A DNA stretch of 64,000 nt from Pseudorhodobacter sp. MZDSW-24AT (GCF_002794355.1 NZ_PGOI01000008.1:620001-684000); one strand, 5' to 3'. Counted from the stretch's first letter, positions 33,393 to 42,198 are shown. The notes: a model not told the origin generated them from the letters alone. Made by a program: numbers and translations.

Positions 33393-35012
33393 TCACTGCT
33401 TGGGGTAATGAAGCGCGCCCTGCGCATCCCAGCCAAAGCCCGCTTCGGCCAAGGCGGCACGCGCCGCCTCGACATCGAAGGCGATTTCAGGCAGGTCAGG
33501 ATTGTACCACATGCCCAGTTGCTTGGGCACTGGCCCCTCTCCGGCCGGCACGGCAAACCCTAGCCAGCCCTCTATTGCGGCGCGGTCCTTGGCGGTCGCC
33601 AAGCGCAACGCCTTGCGGAAGGCCGGGTTGGTGAAAGGCTCCTTCTCATTGTTCAGCCAGATCAACATTGTGCCGTGCGACGGGATCTCTAGAAAATCGA
33701 GATCGGCATTCTGATCGGCCAAATCGTTCATTGACGCGACCGGCAGCACCATGGTGGCAATGTCACCTTGCCCCGAAAGCATGGCCGAGCGGATGGCATC
33801 TGCCTGCCCCAGCGCCAGACGCCGCACGCCATCATAGCCCGGTGCGTTGAAATGCGCCGTGTTGGCATCCAACTCGTGCACCTCGTTCACACGCCACGTC
33901 TTGAACTTGAAAGGACCGCTGCCGATCGCAACGCCATCGGCGATCACGTCGCGCGCCACCATGTCGCCCGTGTAATCTGCCCACAGGTGTTCTGGCAGGA
34001 TAAAGGCATAGGGCAGCACCGTGGTGACGAAGGTGGCATCCGGCGCTTTCAGTTTAACGATGAAAGTCAACTCATCCACCTTCTCTGCGCCCGCAAGGTT
34101 TGCGATCCGCGAAGACATCGCGGGCGGTTGCAACTCCACCACCTTGCTCAGAGTAAAGACAGCATCATCAGCCGTGACAGGCTCGCCATCGTGAAAGGTC
34201 ATCCCCTCGCGCAGGGTGATCTTCACCGTGGTCGGGTCGGTGAATTCCCATTCCGTGGCCGCCCAAGGGATTGTCTGCCCCTCGGAATTGTTCTTGGCGA
34301 AGGTATCATAGACAAAGCGCAGCCAGCCGACAGCGCCTTCCTCGGCCAAGGGGTTGTAGGTGGTCACATCTTCATAATGCGCCCAATCCAGCCAGCGGTC
34401 ATCCGTCAAGGGGCGCGCCGACAGCCAAGGGTCAATCAAACCCTCATGCGCGGCCACCGGCTCGGGCGAGGTTACATTTTCCCATTTCGCGCTGTTCCAG
34501 ACCATGCCATAGACCGTGTTCGTCGCGGGCCACCATGGCATCGTGTCATAGAATTGCTGCTGCGCGGCGTGGACGGCGGCAATACGCTCGTCCTGATCAA
34601 TCAGCTCGCGCTGGCCTTTGACGGCGGCGGTGTACCCCTCATCGCACCACTTTGCGCCGTTCCGCCGCGCGCCGCAGGCGCCAAGGTCATGCAGCCAATA
34701 GGTTGGGTCCACCCGATCCGGGTCGGCCCCCACGGTGAAGACGGCCATATCTTCCAGCCCACCCCCAACCATGATGTTCGAGATAAAGCTGCTAAACTGG
34801 ACCGGCTGCATCTGGAACCGAAGCCCCAGCTTCGCCCATTCTTCCGACAAAACGCGGGCAGACTGTTCATACATCGGGCCCATGTCTGCGGCGTAATAGG
34901 CGATCTTCAACTCTGGAACCGGCTCTCCGAGATCCTGCGCCAGTGCGGGCACGGCACATGCAAAAAGTCCTGTGGCCAGCCCAAAGGGCAGCCTCCTGAC
35001 GATGGCAGTCAT
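33393..35012 (-). CDS. ABC substrate-binding protein, SBP family 5, with apparently permuted halves
   Basis: Periplasmic receptor of transporter system 2; 539 residues with Sec signal (MTAIVRRLPFGLATGLFACAVPALAQ). The domain order is reversed. Residues 30-185 match the C-terminal part of ordinary family members: LSEEWAKLGLRFQMQPVQF, then DPDRVDPTYWLHDL and IDQDERIAAVHAAQQQF, like the ending of the binding protein at 21554. Residues about 205-539 match the N-terminal part: TTYNPLAEEGAVGWLRFVYDTF, EWEFTDPTTVKITLREG, MTFHDGEPVTADDAVFTL, and end at AARAALAEAGF, where relatives normally continue into the second half. One continuous frame, no stop. Cys113 and Cys123 may form a disulfide. Divergent from the FAH-type operon. 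Confidence 0.9.
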   Translation of the reverse strand: MTAIVRRLPFGLATGLFACAVPALAQDLGEPVPELKIAYYAADMGPMYEQSARVLSEEWAKLGLRFQMQPVQFSSFISNIMVGGGLEDMAVFTVGADPDRVDPTYWLHDLGACGARRNGAKWCDEGYTAAVKGQRELIDQDERIAAVHAAQQQFYDTMPWWPATNTVYGMVWNSAKWENVTSPEPVAAHEGLIDPWLSARPLTDDRWLDWAHYEDVTTYNPLAEEGAVGWLRFVYDTFAKNNSEGQTIPWAATEWEFTDPTTVKITLREGMTFHDGEPVTADDAVFTLSKVVELQPPAMSSRIANLAGAEKVDELTFIVKLKAPDATFVTTVLPYAFILPEHLWADYTGDMVARDVIADGVAIGSGPFKFKTWRVNEVHELDANTAHFNAPGYDGVRRLALGQADAIRSAMLSGQGDIATMVLPVASMNDLADQNADLDFLEIPSHGTMLIWLNNEKEPFTNPAFRKALRLATAKDRAAIEGWLGFAVPAGEGPVPKQLGMWYNPDLPEIAFDVEAARAALAEAGFGWDAQGALHYPKQ

Positions 35013-35107
35013 TGGTCTCTCCTCCCATTCACCGAACCATACAGGGAACCGCGCGACCCTCCTCGGTCGGAACGGCTTTTGGCATTCGAGTCGGCGTGTA
35101 TAAAAAC

Positions 35108-35115
35108 TGTATACA
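35108..35115. promoter_or_regulatory. Palindrome TGTATACA in the divergent control region
   Basis: A perfect eight-base palindrome within CTGTATACAAC lies 93 bases upstream of the binding-protein start, near a second TGTATA half (about 35096). Sites of the TTGTATACAA type are common for FCD-class GntR repressors; the regulator at 27315-28007 is the likely partner. Confidence 0.4.
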
Positions 35116-35267
35116 ACTTTTCAGAAGGTCAACAATTTTCTGCTTGATTTAGATCGAAACATGTCGAAATTGGATGCACTTGGGATTTGCCTCCGTTTCA
35201 AACGTTGAGGACAAAGCGCCATGGCGCCGGAAATCACAGCGCCACACAAACGCTTGGGAGGGCGAGT

Positions 35268-36542
35268 ATGACGCAATCATGGGTGAAGGGGGCAAATCGC
35301 CCAGACTGCGATTTCTCTTTGGGAAATTTGCCCTATGGCGTGTTCGAGGCCAATGGAAACACGCCCCGATGCGGGATAGCGATCGGCGACATGATCCTTG
35401 ATCTGTCAGAACTGGTCTTTGCCGGAAAGCTGGTCGCGGAGAATTGCGGATTTGACCGCCCTGCCCTGAATACCTTCATGGCTGCCGGACCAAACACTTG
35501 GGAAGCTGTACGCAATCGGGTGACGGAACTTCTGGCCGAAAATGGCAGCACCGATCTGCGCGATGATGCAGCGCTCTGCCACCGGGCGCTGGTGCCACAG
35601 TCCTCCGCACAGATGCATCTTCCCATCGAGGTCAAAGGCTATACGGATTTTTATGCCGGTCGGCAGCACGCCTTCAATTCTGGCTCGATCCTGCGTGGGC
35701 CAGAGAATGCGCTGCCCCCCAACTGGTCGCATATGCCGATCGGCTATAACGGACGCGCCTCAACGGTTGTCGTCTCGGGCACGCCAGTGCGGCGGCCCTT
35801 GGGCCAGACCTTGCCGCCGGGCGGGGACTCACCGGTCATCGGGCCTTCGCGGCGACTGGACATCGAAGTGGAATTCGGAGCCATCGTCGGTATTTCGACC
35901 GAGCTTGGCCAGACCCTGACATTGGCCGAGGCATGGGAGCACCTGTTTGGCTTTGTGCTGCTGAACGACTGGTCCGCGCGCGATATCCAGCGTTGGGAAG
36001 GCCAGCCGCTTGGCCCCTTTCAGTCAAAAGCTTTTGCCACCTCCATCAGCCCTTGGGTCGTCACCCGCGCCGCTCTGGAGGCGTGCCGTCGCTCAGCGCC
36101 TGCGCGCGACAAAGCGCTTTTGCCTTATCTGCATGAAACCGCGCCCTATTTCTTTGACATCACGCTGGAAGCGCATCTAAAGCCCGCCGATGCAGACCGC
36201 GCGAGCCGGATCGTGCAATGCAACACCACACAACTCACCTATTCCGCGCCACAACTTCTTGCCCATCACGCCCTGTGCGGCTGCCGGATGCAAACTGGCG
36301 ATCTGCTTGGCTCCGGCACGATTTCAGGGCCAGAGCGGCATAACTTTGGCTGCCTTATGGAGCAAAGCTGGGGAGGCCGCGACGAGATTGCCCTTGAGCA
36401 CGGTGGAAGCCGCAAGTTTCTGGAGGACGGGGATAGCGTAACCCTGACGGGCTGGGGCATGGCGAACGGTAATCGGATCGGGTTTGGCCGTTGCGAAGGG
36501 CAGATCTTGCCCGCGCATGCCGAAGTCGGAAAGGGCGCCTGA
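35268..36542 (+). CDS. fahA: Fumarylacetoacetase
   Basis: Hydrolyses fumarylacetoacetate to fumarate and acetoacetate, the last step of homogentisate (Phe/Tyr) breakdown. The 424-residue length and two-domain layout (N-terminal SH3-like domain to about residue 115, then the FAH catalytic domain) match full fumarylacetoacetases rather than the short FAH-fold family. Characteristic stretches: VKGYTDFYAGRQHA, RPLGQTLPPGGDSP, LDIEVEFGAIVG, LLNDWSARDIQ and GSGTISGPE. Start at 35268 with GGGAGGG upstream. First gene of a four-gene plus-strand operon. Homogentisate dioxygenase is not in the window. Confidence 0.92.
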   Translation: MTQSWVKGANRPDCDFSLGNLPYGVFEANGNTPRCGIAIGDMILDLSELVFAGKLVAENCGFDRPALNTFMAAGPNTWEAVRNRVTELLAENGSTDLRDDAALCHRALVPQSSAQMHLPIEVKGYTDFYAGRQHAFNSGSILRGPENALPPNWSHMPIGYNGRASTVVVSGTPVRRPLGQTLPPGGDSPVIGPSRRLDIEVEFGAIVGISTELGQTLTLAEAWEHLFGFVLLNDWSARDIQRWEGQPLGPFQSKAFATSISPWVVTRAALEACRRSAPARDKALLPYLHETAPYFFDITLEAHLKPADADRASRIVQCNTTQLTYSAPQLLAHHALCGCRMQTGDLLGSGTISGPERHNFGCLMEQSWGGRDEIALEHGGSRKFLEDGDSVTLTGWGMANGNRIGFGRCEGQILPAHAEVGKGA

Positions 36543-37393
36543 TGCGGATTTGCAGGTTCAATGACAATCGGCTTGGCGTCGTGCGCGGCGCGGGTGTGCA
36601 CGATGTTACCTGTGCGCTGGCGAGCCTGCCAACTTGGCAATACCCCTTGCCCGACCACGACCCCTTGATCGCGGCGCTGCCGACTCTTCGCCCCATGCTT
36701 GATGCTTTGGCAGACAAGGCCCCCGCCCTGCCCCTCGACACCCTGCAGCTGCTGCCGCCGGTTGCTTCGCCGCGCAAGATCATCGCGGCCCCGGTCAATT
36801 ATCGTCTGCACCATGACGAGGCCTTGGCGGATCCATCCATCCACCATGGCACCAATATCTTGCCCATCGACAAGGCCGGCCTGTTTCTAAAGGCCACCAG
36901 TTCGCTGATCGGAGCCTCTGATCCGGTGGTGATCCGGTTCCCCGAAGCACGCAACGACCACGAGATCGAACTCGTGGCCATCATCGGACGCCCCGCGTCA
37001 AAGGTGACTGCAGAGCAAGCGCTGTCTTATGTGGCGGGCTACAGCATTGGTCTGGACATGACGCTGCGTGGCACACAAGAACGCAGCCTGCGCAAATCCT
37101 GCGACAGCTACACTGTTCTGGGCCCGTGGCTGGTCACCTCGGACGAGGTTCCCGACCCAAGCGGGCTTGAGATGGAATTGCAGGTGAACGGTCAGACACG
37201 GCAACGCGCATCAACCAAAGACCTCTTGCGCGATGTTGCCACGCTGATCGCCCGCGCCTCGGCCTTCTACACGCTGATGCCCGGCGATCTTCTGTTTACC
37301 GGTACGCCCGAAGGGGTTGACCCGGTGATACCGGGCGATGTGATGCGCGCCCGGATTTCAGGCATTGGCGAAATGCAGGTCATGGTGACCTAA
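36542..37393 (+). CDS. Fumarylacetoacetate-hydrolase-family protein
   Basis: Predicted metal-dependent hydrolase or decarboxylase acting on an acylpyruvate-like beta-diketo acid; 283 residues. An N-terminal domain of about 90 residues precedes the FAH catalytic domain, which shows KIIAAPVNYRLH, the HEIELVAIIG metal-ligand glutamates, a VAGYSIGLDMTLR segment and FTGTPEGVDPV. It joins fahA by a TGATG overlap. The exact substrate cannot be deduced; relatives include 2-oxohept-3-enedioate hydratases and acylpyruvases. Confidence 0.87.
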   Translation: MRICRFNDNRLGVVRGAGVHDVTCALASLPTWQYPLPDHDPLIAALPTLRPMLDALADKAPALPLDTLQLLPPVASPRKIIAAPVNYRLHHDEALADPSIHHGTNILPIDKAGLFLKATSSLIGASDPVVIRFPEARNDHEIELVAIIGRPASKVTAEQALSYVAGYSIGLDMTLRGTQERSLRKSCDSYTVLGPWLVTSDEVPDPSGLEMELQVNGQTRQRASTKDLLRDVATLIARASAFYTLMPGDLLFTGTPEGVDPVIPGDVMRARISGIGEMQVMVT

Positions 37394-37408
37394 CAGCAGG
37401 AGCACTCC

Positions 37409-38104
37409 TTGGACTATCTTTTTGATCCTCTCCCCATCCAAAGCGTCGCGGTTGAAGGCGAAAGCCACCGCTTCCCATTGCGCCGCATTTTTTGCGTCGG
37501 CCGCAACTACGCGGATCATATCCGTGAAATGGGCTTTCAGCCCGAGCGCGAACCACCGTTCTTCTTTACCAAGCCGATTGATGCGCTAGTCCAAGATGGT
37601 GAAACAGTAGCCTATCCGCCACTCACAGAAAATTTCCACCACGAGGCAGAGCTTGTGGTCGCAATTGGCAAGCCTGGTGCGGACATCCCTGTCGAACGCG
37701 CCCTTGATCACGTCTACGGCTACGCAGTCGGAAATGATCTGACCCGGCGCGACGTGCAGTTCGCCCTTCGCGACCGCGGTCGTCCATGGGATTGGAGCAA
37801 GGCGTTTGACAGATCCGCCGTCGTCGGCACGATCACCCCTTCGCAACGGCGCGCCCTTTCCGGCGAGACCCGGATTCACCTTTCGGTCAATGACGAGGTG
37901 CGTCAAGATGCAACGCTGAAGACGATGATCTGGAGCGTCGCTGAAATCATCGCAGCCTTGTCAAACTCGGTCACCATTCGGCCCGGAGATCTGGTGTTTA
38001 CGGGCACACCAGCGGGCGTGGGCCCTCTGACACCGGGCGATATCTGCACCGTCAGCATCGACGGCCTGCACCCCATCACGACAGTCATCGGGCCCAGAGA
38101 ATGA
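37409..38104 (+). CDS. Fumarylpyruvate hydrolase-like FAH-family protein (NagK-type)
   Basis: A 231-residue single-domain FAH protein. It contains RIFCVGRNYADHIREMG, FFFTKPIDALV, the FHHEAELVVAIG ligand motif, GNDLTRRDVQ, WDWSKAFDRSA and FTGTPAGVGPL, a set typical of fumarylpyruvate hydrolases of the gentisate pathway. Translation begins at a TTG at 37409 preceded by AGGAG. It overlaps the GST-like gene by four bases, and this hydrolase-isomerase pair is the usual NagK/NagL couple. Confidence 0.85.
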   Translation: MDYLFDPLPIQSVAVEGESHRFPLRRIFCVGRNYADHIREMGFQPEREPPFFFTKPIDALVQDGETVAYPPLTENFHHEAELVVAIGKPGADIPVERALDHVYGYAVGNDLTRRDVQFALRDRGRPWDWSKAFDRSAVVGTITPSQRRALSGETRIHLSVNDEVRQDATLKTMIWSVAEIIAALSNSVTIRPGDLVFTGTPAGVGPLTPGDICTVSIDGLHPITTVIGPRE

Positions 38105-38748
38105 CCGCAATCCGGCTGCACAGCTATTTTCGCTCCTCCACCTCAGTGCGGGTACGCGTAGCGCTGGAGTTGAAAGGCCTTGCCTATGACTACATCGCTT
38201 GGAACCTGCGGACGAATGAACAGTGCAGTCCTGATTATCTCGACATTAACCCGCAAGGTCTTGTGCCAGCCATTGAAATCGATGGGCAGGTGCTGACGCA
38301 ATCCCTGCCCATCATCGAATACCTTGACGAACGATTTCCGGGCTCGCCCCTTTTGCCTGCGGAAAGCATGGCGCGGGCGCGGGTGCGGTCGCTTGCCGCC
38401 ATGGTGGCGAGCGATCTTCACCCTTTGAACAACCTGCGGGTCCTGCGATACCTTGAGGCGCAGTTTGGTGCTGATATGGCCGCACAAACCCTTTGGTTCA
38501 GGCACTGGGCCAAGGCCACGCTTGATCCGCTCGAGATGCTTTTGGCCCATTCGACGCAAACTGGACGGTTTTGCCATGGCGATGAGCCAAGCATGGCCGA
38601 CATTTGCCTGTTCGCCCAATTGCTGAACAATCGCCGCTTTGACATCGACAACGCGGCTTGGCCCACTTTGGCGCGCATTCACGCGGCGTGCGTCGCCGAT
38701 CCTGCCTTTGTCAAAGCCATGCCAGAGCAGCAGATCGATGCTGCGTGA
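38101..38748 (+). CDS. Maleylpyruvate/maleylacetoacetate isomerase (zeta-class GST)
   Basis: Glutathione-dependent cis-trans isomerase of a maleyl to a fumaryl keto acid; 215 residues. The zeta signature YFRSSTSVRVRVALELKG at residues 9-26, NPQGLVPAIEIDGQVLTQSLPIIEYLDERFP and the all-helical second domain are clear. Next to an NagK-like hydrolase it would act on maleylpyruvate; next to fahA it could act on maleylacetoacetate. Both substrates may be used. Last gene of the operon; 52 bases separate it from the convergent ATPase gene. Confidence 0.9.
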   Translation: MTAIRLHSYFRSSTSVRVRVALELKGLAYDYIAWNLRTNEQCSPDYLDINPQGLVPAIEIDGQVLTQSLPIIEYLDERFPGSPLLPAESMARARVRSLAAMVASDLHPLNNLRVLRYLEAQFGADMAAQTLWFRHWAKATLDPLEMLLAHSTQTGRFCHGDEPSMADICLFAQLLNNRRFDIDNAAWPTLARIHAACVADPAFVKAMPEQQIDAA

Positions 38749-38800
38749 GGACGCAAGAATATTCTCACCTCTGTCGGCTCGGGCGCGTTTGGGCGGCTCT

Positions 38801-40567
38801 TTAAGGTGCATCCTCCCAACGCCGGACGCGATGTTCGGACGAAACCTTGTCCCACATGGGCAGCGGCGGCGAGGCCCCAATCGGGTACACCGGCGCCGAA
38901 GTGACACCGCTTGCGGGCGCCCGCGCGAAGCGACGCCCCGGATGGGACACCGGCACCGCCTCTAGCAGCCGCCGGGTGTAGGGATGGGCCGGACGCGCCA
39001 ACACCTGCGCTGCCGGGCCCTGTTCGACCAGACCGCCCCGATACATCACCAAGATGCGGTCGGCGATGCGCTCCACCACTGCCATGTCATGCGAGATGAA
39101 AAGAAGGCCCATACCCTCTTCCTTGGTCAGACGTTCCAGAACTGCCAACACCTGTTCCTGCACCGCCACATCCAGCGCCGAGACGGGCTCGTCAGCGATC
39201 AGCACCTTGGGCCGAAGGACAAAGGCACGCGCGATACAGATGCGCTGGCGTTGTCCGCCGGAGAACTGGTGAGGGTAGCGGTCAAGGCTATCGGTAGGCA
39301 GTCCGACGCGGGCAATCAGCGCAGAAAGGCTGCCGTCGCTGGCCTCTGGGCTGCAGTGCAAGCCCCGGATGCGCAGAGGCTCGACAAGGATCTGGCGCAC
39401 CGACATGCGCGGATCGAGCGCAGCATAGGGGTCTTGGAACACCATCTGGATATCATTGCGGGCCAGCCGCAATTCGGGGCCGGAGAGCGAAAGGATGTCC
39501 TTGCCCCCCAAGAGCGCGCGCCCCTCCTGCGCAGTCACGAGCCGCAGCAGGCATTTCGCCAGCGAGGATTTCCCGCAGCCGCTTTCGCCGATCACGGCGA
39601 CGGTCTCGCCAGAGTGCAGGTCAAAACTGACATCCTCGACTGCATGCAGATTGGCAGTGTGCCGCCGCAAAAGGCCACTACGCACCGGAAAGCGCGCGCT
39701 GAGGTGGCTGACAGAGAGCACAGGCGCGGCTTGCGGCGGGGCGGCACCGGGGCGGGCATCGGCCTCGCGGAACTTGGGGGCCGCTGCAAGAAGGCGTTGG
39801 GTGTATTCATGTGCAGGCTGATCAAAGACGCGGGCTGCGGGACCTTCCTCGACGATGCGTCCCTTCAGCATCACCGCCACACGGTCGGCGATCTCGGCGA
39901 CCACACCCATATCATGCGTGATGAACAGCACCCCCATGCCCGTCTGGCGTTGCAGGCTGCGAATCAAGTGCAGGATTTCAGCCTGAACCGTCACATCCAA
40001 CGCGGTGGTGGGTTCATCAGCGATCAGGATGTCGGGCTCGCAGACCAAAGCCATGGCGATCATCACCCGCTGCCTCATCCCTCCCGAAAGTTCGTGCGGG
40101 AACTGGTCGAAACGACGCATTGGGTCTGTCATACGGACCTTTTCCAGCATGGCGACGGCACGGGCCTTGGCCGTTTGCTCTTCATGTGGACGATGCTGAC
40201 GAATCGCTTCCACCAGTTGCGCGCCGACAGTCATAACCGGATTCAGTGAGGTCATCGGATCCTGAAAGATCATCGCAATCCGCGCGCCCCGAACGCCGCG
40301 CAGCTGCCGCTCTGACTGGCGTACCAGATCCAGTGGTGCTTTGCCGGGGCTGTGCAGCAGGATCTGTCCCCCAGTGATGCGCCCGCCCTGATGATCGATC
40401 AGGCGCATCACCGCTTTGACCATAACCGATTTTCCCGAACCAGACTCGCCCACCAGCGTAAGGATTTCGCCGCGGTACAAATCAAGCGACAGATCATGCA
40501 CAACCGCTTTGGCCGAAGGACCAAAAGCGACGGTCAGGTTGCGCAGGCTAAGAAGCTGTTCGGGCAT
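38801..40567 (-). CDS. ABC transporter ATP-binding protein, two fused ATPase domains (GsiA-like)
   Basis: Energy-coupling subunit of transporter system 3; 588 residues. First half: [36 protein letters not shown]. Second half: [36 protein letters not shown]. The last 50 residues are a non-ATPase tail rich in Pro and Arg. It is the final gene of the operon and follows the two RidA-like genes by a six-base gap. No cognate second ATPase gene is needed. Confidence 0.92.
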   Translation of the reverse strand: MPEQLLSLRNLTVAFGPSAKAVVHDLSLDLYRGEILTLVGESGSGKSVMVKAVMRLIDHQGGRITGGQILLHSPGKAPLDLVRQSERQLRGVRGARIAMIFQDPMTSLNPVMTVGAQLVEAIRQHRPHEEQTAKARAVAMLEKVRMTDPMRRFDQFPHELSGGMRQRVMIAMALVCEPDILIADEPTTALDVTVQAEILHLIRSLQRQTGMGVLFITHDMGVVAEIADRVAVMLKGRIVEEGPAARVFDQPAHEYTQRLLAAAPKFREADARPGAAPPQAAPVLSVSHLSARFPVRSGLLRRHTANLHAVEDVSFDLHSGETVAVIGESGCGKSSLAKCLLRLVTAQEGRALLGGKDILSLSGPELRLARNDIQMVFQDPYAALDPRMSVRQILVEPLRIRGLHCSPEASDGSLSALIARVGLPTDSLDRYPHQFSGGQRQRICIARAFVLRPKVLIADEPVSALDVAVQEQVLAVLERLTKEEGMGLLFISHDMAVVERIADRILVMYRGGLVEQGPAAQVLARPAHPYTRRLLEAVPVSHPGRRFARAPASGVTSAPVYPIGASPPLPMWDKVSSEHRVRRWEDAP

Positions 40568-40573
40568 GGCGGC

Positions 40574-40948
40574 TTATCCTTGGGTTTGATCCGCGCGGGC
40601 GGCCCAGACGCGGATTTCCAGCATGGAATCGCGGCGCGAGGCCGACATCTGCACCACCGACAGGCCGGGTGGCGCATTGTTGTTAATCCAGTCGTTCCAG
40701 AGCGGGACGAACGCAGGCCAGTCGGCGATATCCGCCAGCCAGACCTGCGCCGAGAGAAGCTGCCCCCGATCGCTGCCCATCTGGCCCAGAAGATCGTCGA
40801 TGACGGCCAAGATTCCGCGGGTCTGGCCCGCAAAGTCTTCTGATTTGTCGGGCGCGGTCAGGCAGACCGAAGCGATATCCCCCGCGGCGGATCCTAGAAA
40901 TATCTTGGGGCCCCAACTGTCAATGCGGCCTGTTTTCTGAATGGTCAT
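40574..40948 (-). CDS. RidA/YjgF-family protein lacking the catalytic arginine
   Basis: A 124-residue protein of the Rid fold (RGILAVIDDLLGQMG, SAQVWLADI, WNDWINNNAPPGLSVVQ, MLEIRVWA). In enamine/imine deaminases an arginine follows the proline pair (PPARxxV); here the stretch reads PPGLSVV, so the arginine is missing and deaminase activity is doubtful. It may act by binding a ligand or pair with the paralogue encoded immediately upstream, which keeps that residue. Overlaps that gene by four bases. Confidence 0.85.
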   Translation of the reverse strand: MTIQKTGRIDSWGPKIFLGSAAGDIASVCLTAPDKSEDFAGQTRGILAVIDDLLGQMGSDRGQLLSAQVWLADIADWPAFVPLWNDWINNNAPPGLSVVQMSASRRDSMLEIRVWAARADQTQG

Positions 40949-41313
40949 GCCGCATCCTTTCGATAGGCGACGGCGACGATTTCCAGGAGTAGATCCGGCC
41001 GATACAGCTCACCCGACACACAGGTGCGGGCAGGCGGATTGGCCGCATCAACCCAGCTGTTCCAGACGGCGTTCAGGCCCGAGAAATAGCGCATGTCCTT
41101 GAGCCAGATGGTGACCGTGAAGAGATCGGATTGCGCAAGACCGGCTTCCATCAACAGCGCGTCAAGCTGTTCCACCACATCACGGGCCTGCGCTTTGATG
41201 TCACCGTCCAGATTGCGTGGCTGCAGGCCGGTGATGTGGGTCCAAGGACCCTTACTGCACACCAGCGCGCGTTTTGCGCCATCGAGGGTTTGGGTATGGG
41301 TGCGGGTAATCAT
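40945..41313 (-). CDS. RidA/YjgF-family protein with conserved arginine
   Basis: A 122-residue Rid-fold protein, predicted to hydrolyse reactive imine or enamine intermediates to ketones plus ammonia. Visible family features are WTHITGLQPRN, VVEQLDALLMEAGL, VTIWLKDMRYF, and NPPARTCVSGELYRPDLLLEIVAVA, with the arginine of the PPARxxV motif and the E-I-x-A glutamate. It sits between permease and ATPase genes of transporter system 3, so imine chemistry on the imported amine or amino acid is suggested. Confidence 0.88.
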   Translation of the reverse strand: MITRTHTQTLDGAKRALVCSKGPWTHITGLQPRNLDGDIKAQARDVVEQLDALLMEAGLAQSDLFTVTIWLKDMRYFSGLNAVWNSWVDAANPPARTCVSGELYRPDLLLEIVAVAYRKDAA

Positions 41314-41324
41314 AGGGTCTCCTG

Positions 41325-42197
41325 TTAGTGGGATTTCAGTTTAGGGTCGAACTGGCTGCGCAGTGCGTCGCCAAGTAGGTTCATGCCCAGAACGGTTAAA
41401 AAGATCGCCAGTCCGGGGAAAAGGGCCATCCACCAAGCGGTGGAGATGTAGGAGCGCGCATCTGACAGCATCCCGCCCCACGTCGGAATTGCAGGGGGTA
41501 CGCCAAGGCCCAGAAAGCTGAGCGCGCTTTCGGCAATGATCGCATTGGCCATGGCAAAGCTGGTCATGACAATGATCGACAACATCACATTGGGCAGAAT
41601 GTGATGACGGATGATAAAGCCATCCGAGGCACCAAGCGTGCGCGCCGACAGGATGAATTCGCGTTCGCGCAAGGCTATCGTTTCGGCGCGGGTCACGCGG
41701 CAATAGGGGATCCAGCGCTGCGCTGTAAGGGCGATTATGACGATCCCAAGACCTTGCCCGACAAAGGCCACAATCGCGATGGCCAACATCAGAGGCGGGA
41801 ACGACCAGAAGATTTCAACCAGTTTCTGGATAGCGTCGTCGATCCAACCGCCAAACCAGCCTGCGATCACGCCCAGCGCCACGCCGGTAGCGCTGGCAAA
41901 GATGGCCACCGCACCTGCGATGATCAGTGACACGCGCGAGCCATAAATGATCCGACTCAGGATATCACGCCCCACGTGATCCGTGCCCAGCACATAGGGC
42001 CCAGTCCAGTCGGGGGGGAGCATGGCTGCCATCAGATCCTGCTGATTGGGAGGATGCGGGGCGAGCCAAGGGCTGAAGAGTCCCATCGCCAGCAAAATCG
42101 CAAGCATCGCAAAGCCAAAGCCTGCTTTGAAACCCGTGAGGTGGCGATAGTCGCGTCGCAAAGCCTGCCAGCGCAGAGCGGAAAGGGAAAAGCTCAT
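41325..42197 (-). CDS. ABC transporter permease, DppC/OppC type
   Basis: Inner-membrane subunit of transporter system 3; 290 residues. It has FSPWLAPHPPNQQDL, YVLGTDHVGRDILSRIIYGSRVSLI, the EAA loop region RTLGASDGFIIRHHILPNVML and LSFLGLGVPPAIPTWG. The start at 42197 lies just inside the stop region of the DppB-like gene; an earlier start at 42239 would add 14 residues. Confidence 0.92.
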   Translation of the reverse strand: MSFSLSALRWQALRRDYRHLTGFKAGFGFAMLAILLAMGLFSPWLAPHPPNQQDLMAAMLPPDWTGPYVLGTDHVGRDILSRIIYGSRVSLIIAGAVAIFASATGVALGVIAGWFGGWIDDAIQKLVEIFWSFPPLMLAIAIVAFVGQGLGIVIIALTAQRWIPYCRVTRAETIALREREFILSARTLGASDGFIIRHHILPNVMLSIIVMTSFAMANAIIAESALSFLGLGVPPAIPTWGGMLSDARSYISTAWWMALFPGLAIFLTVLGMNLLGDALRSQFDPKLKSH

Positions 42198-42198
42198 C

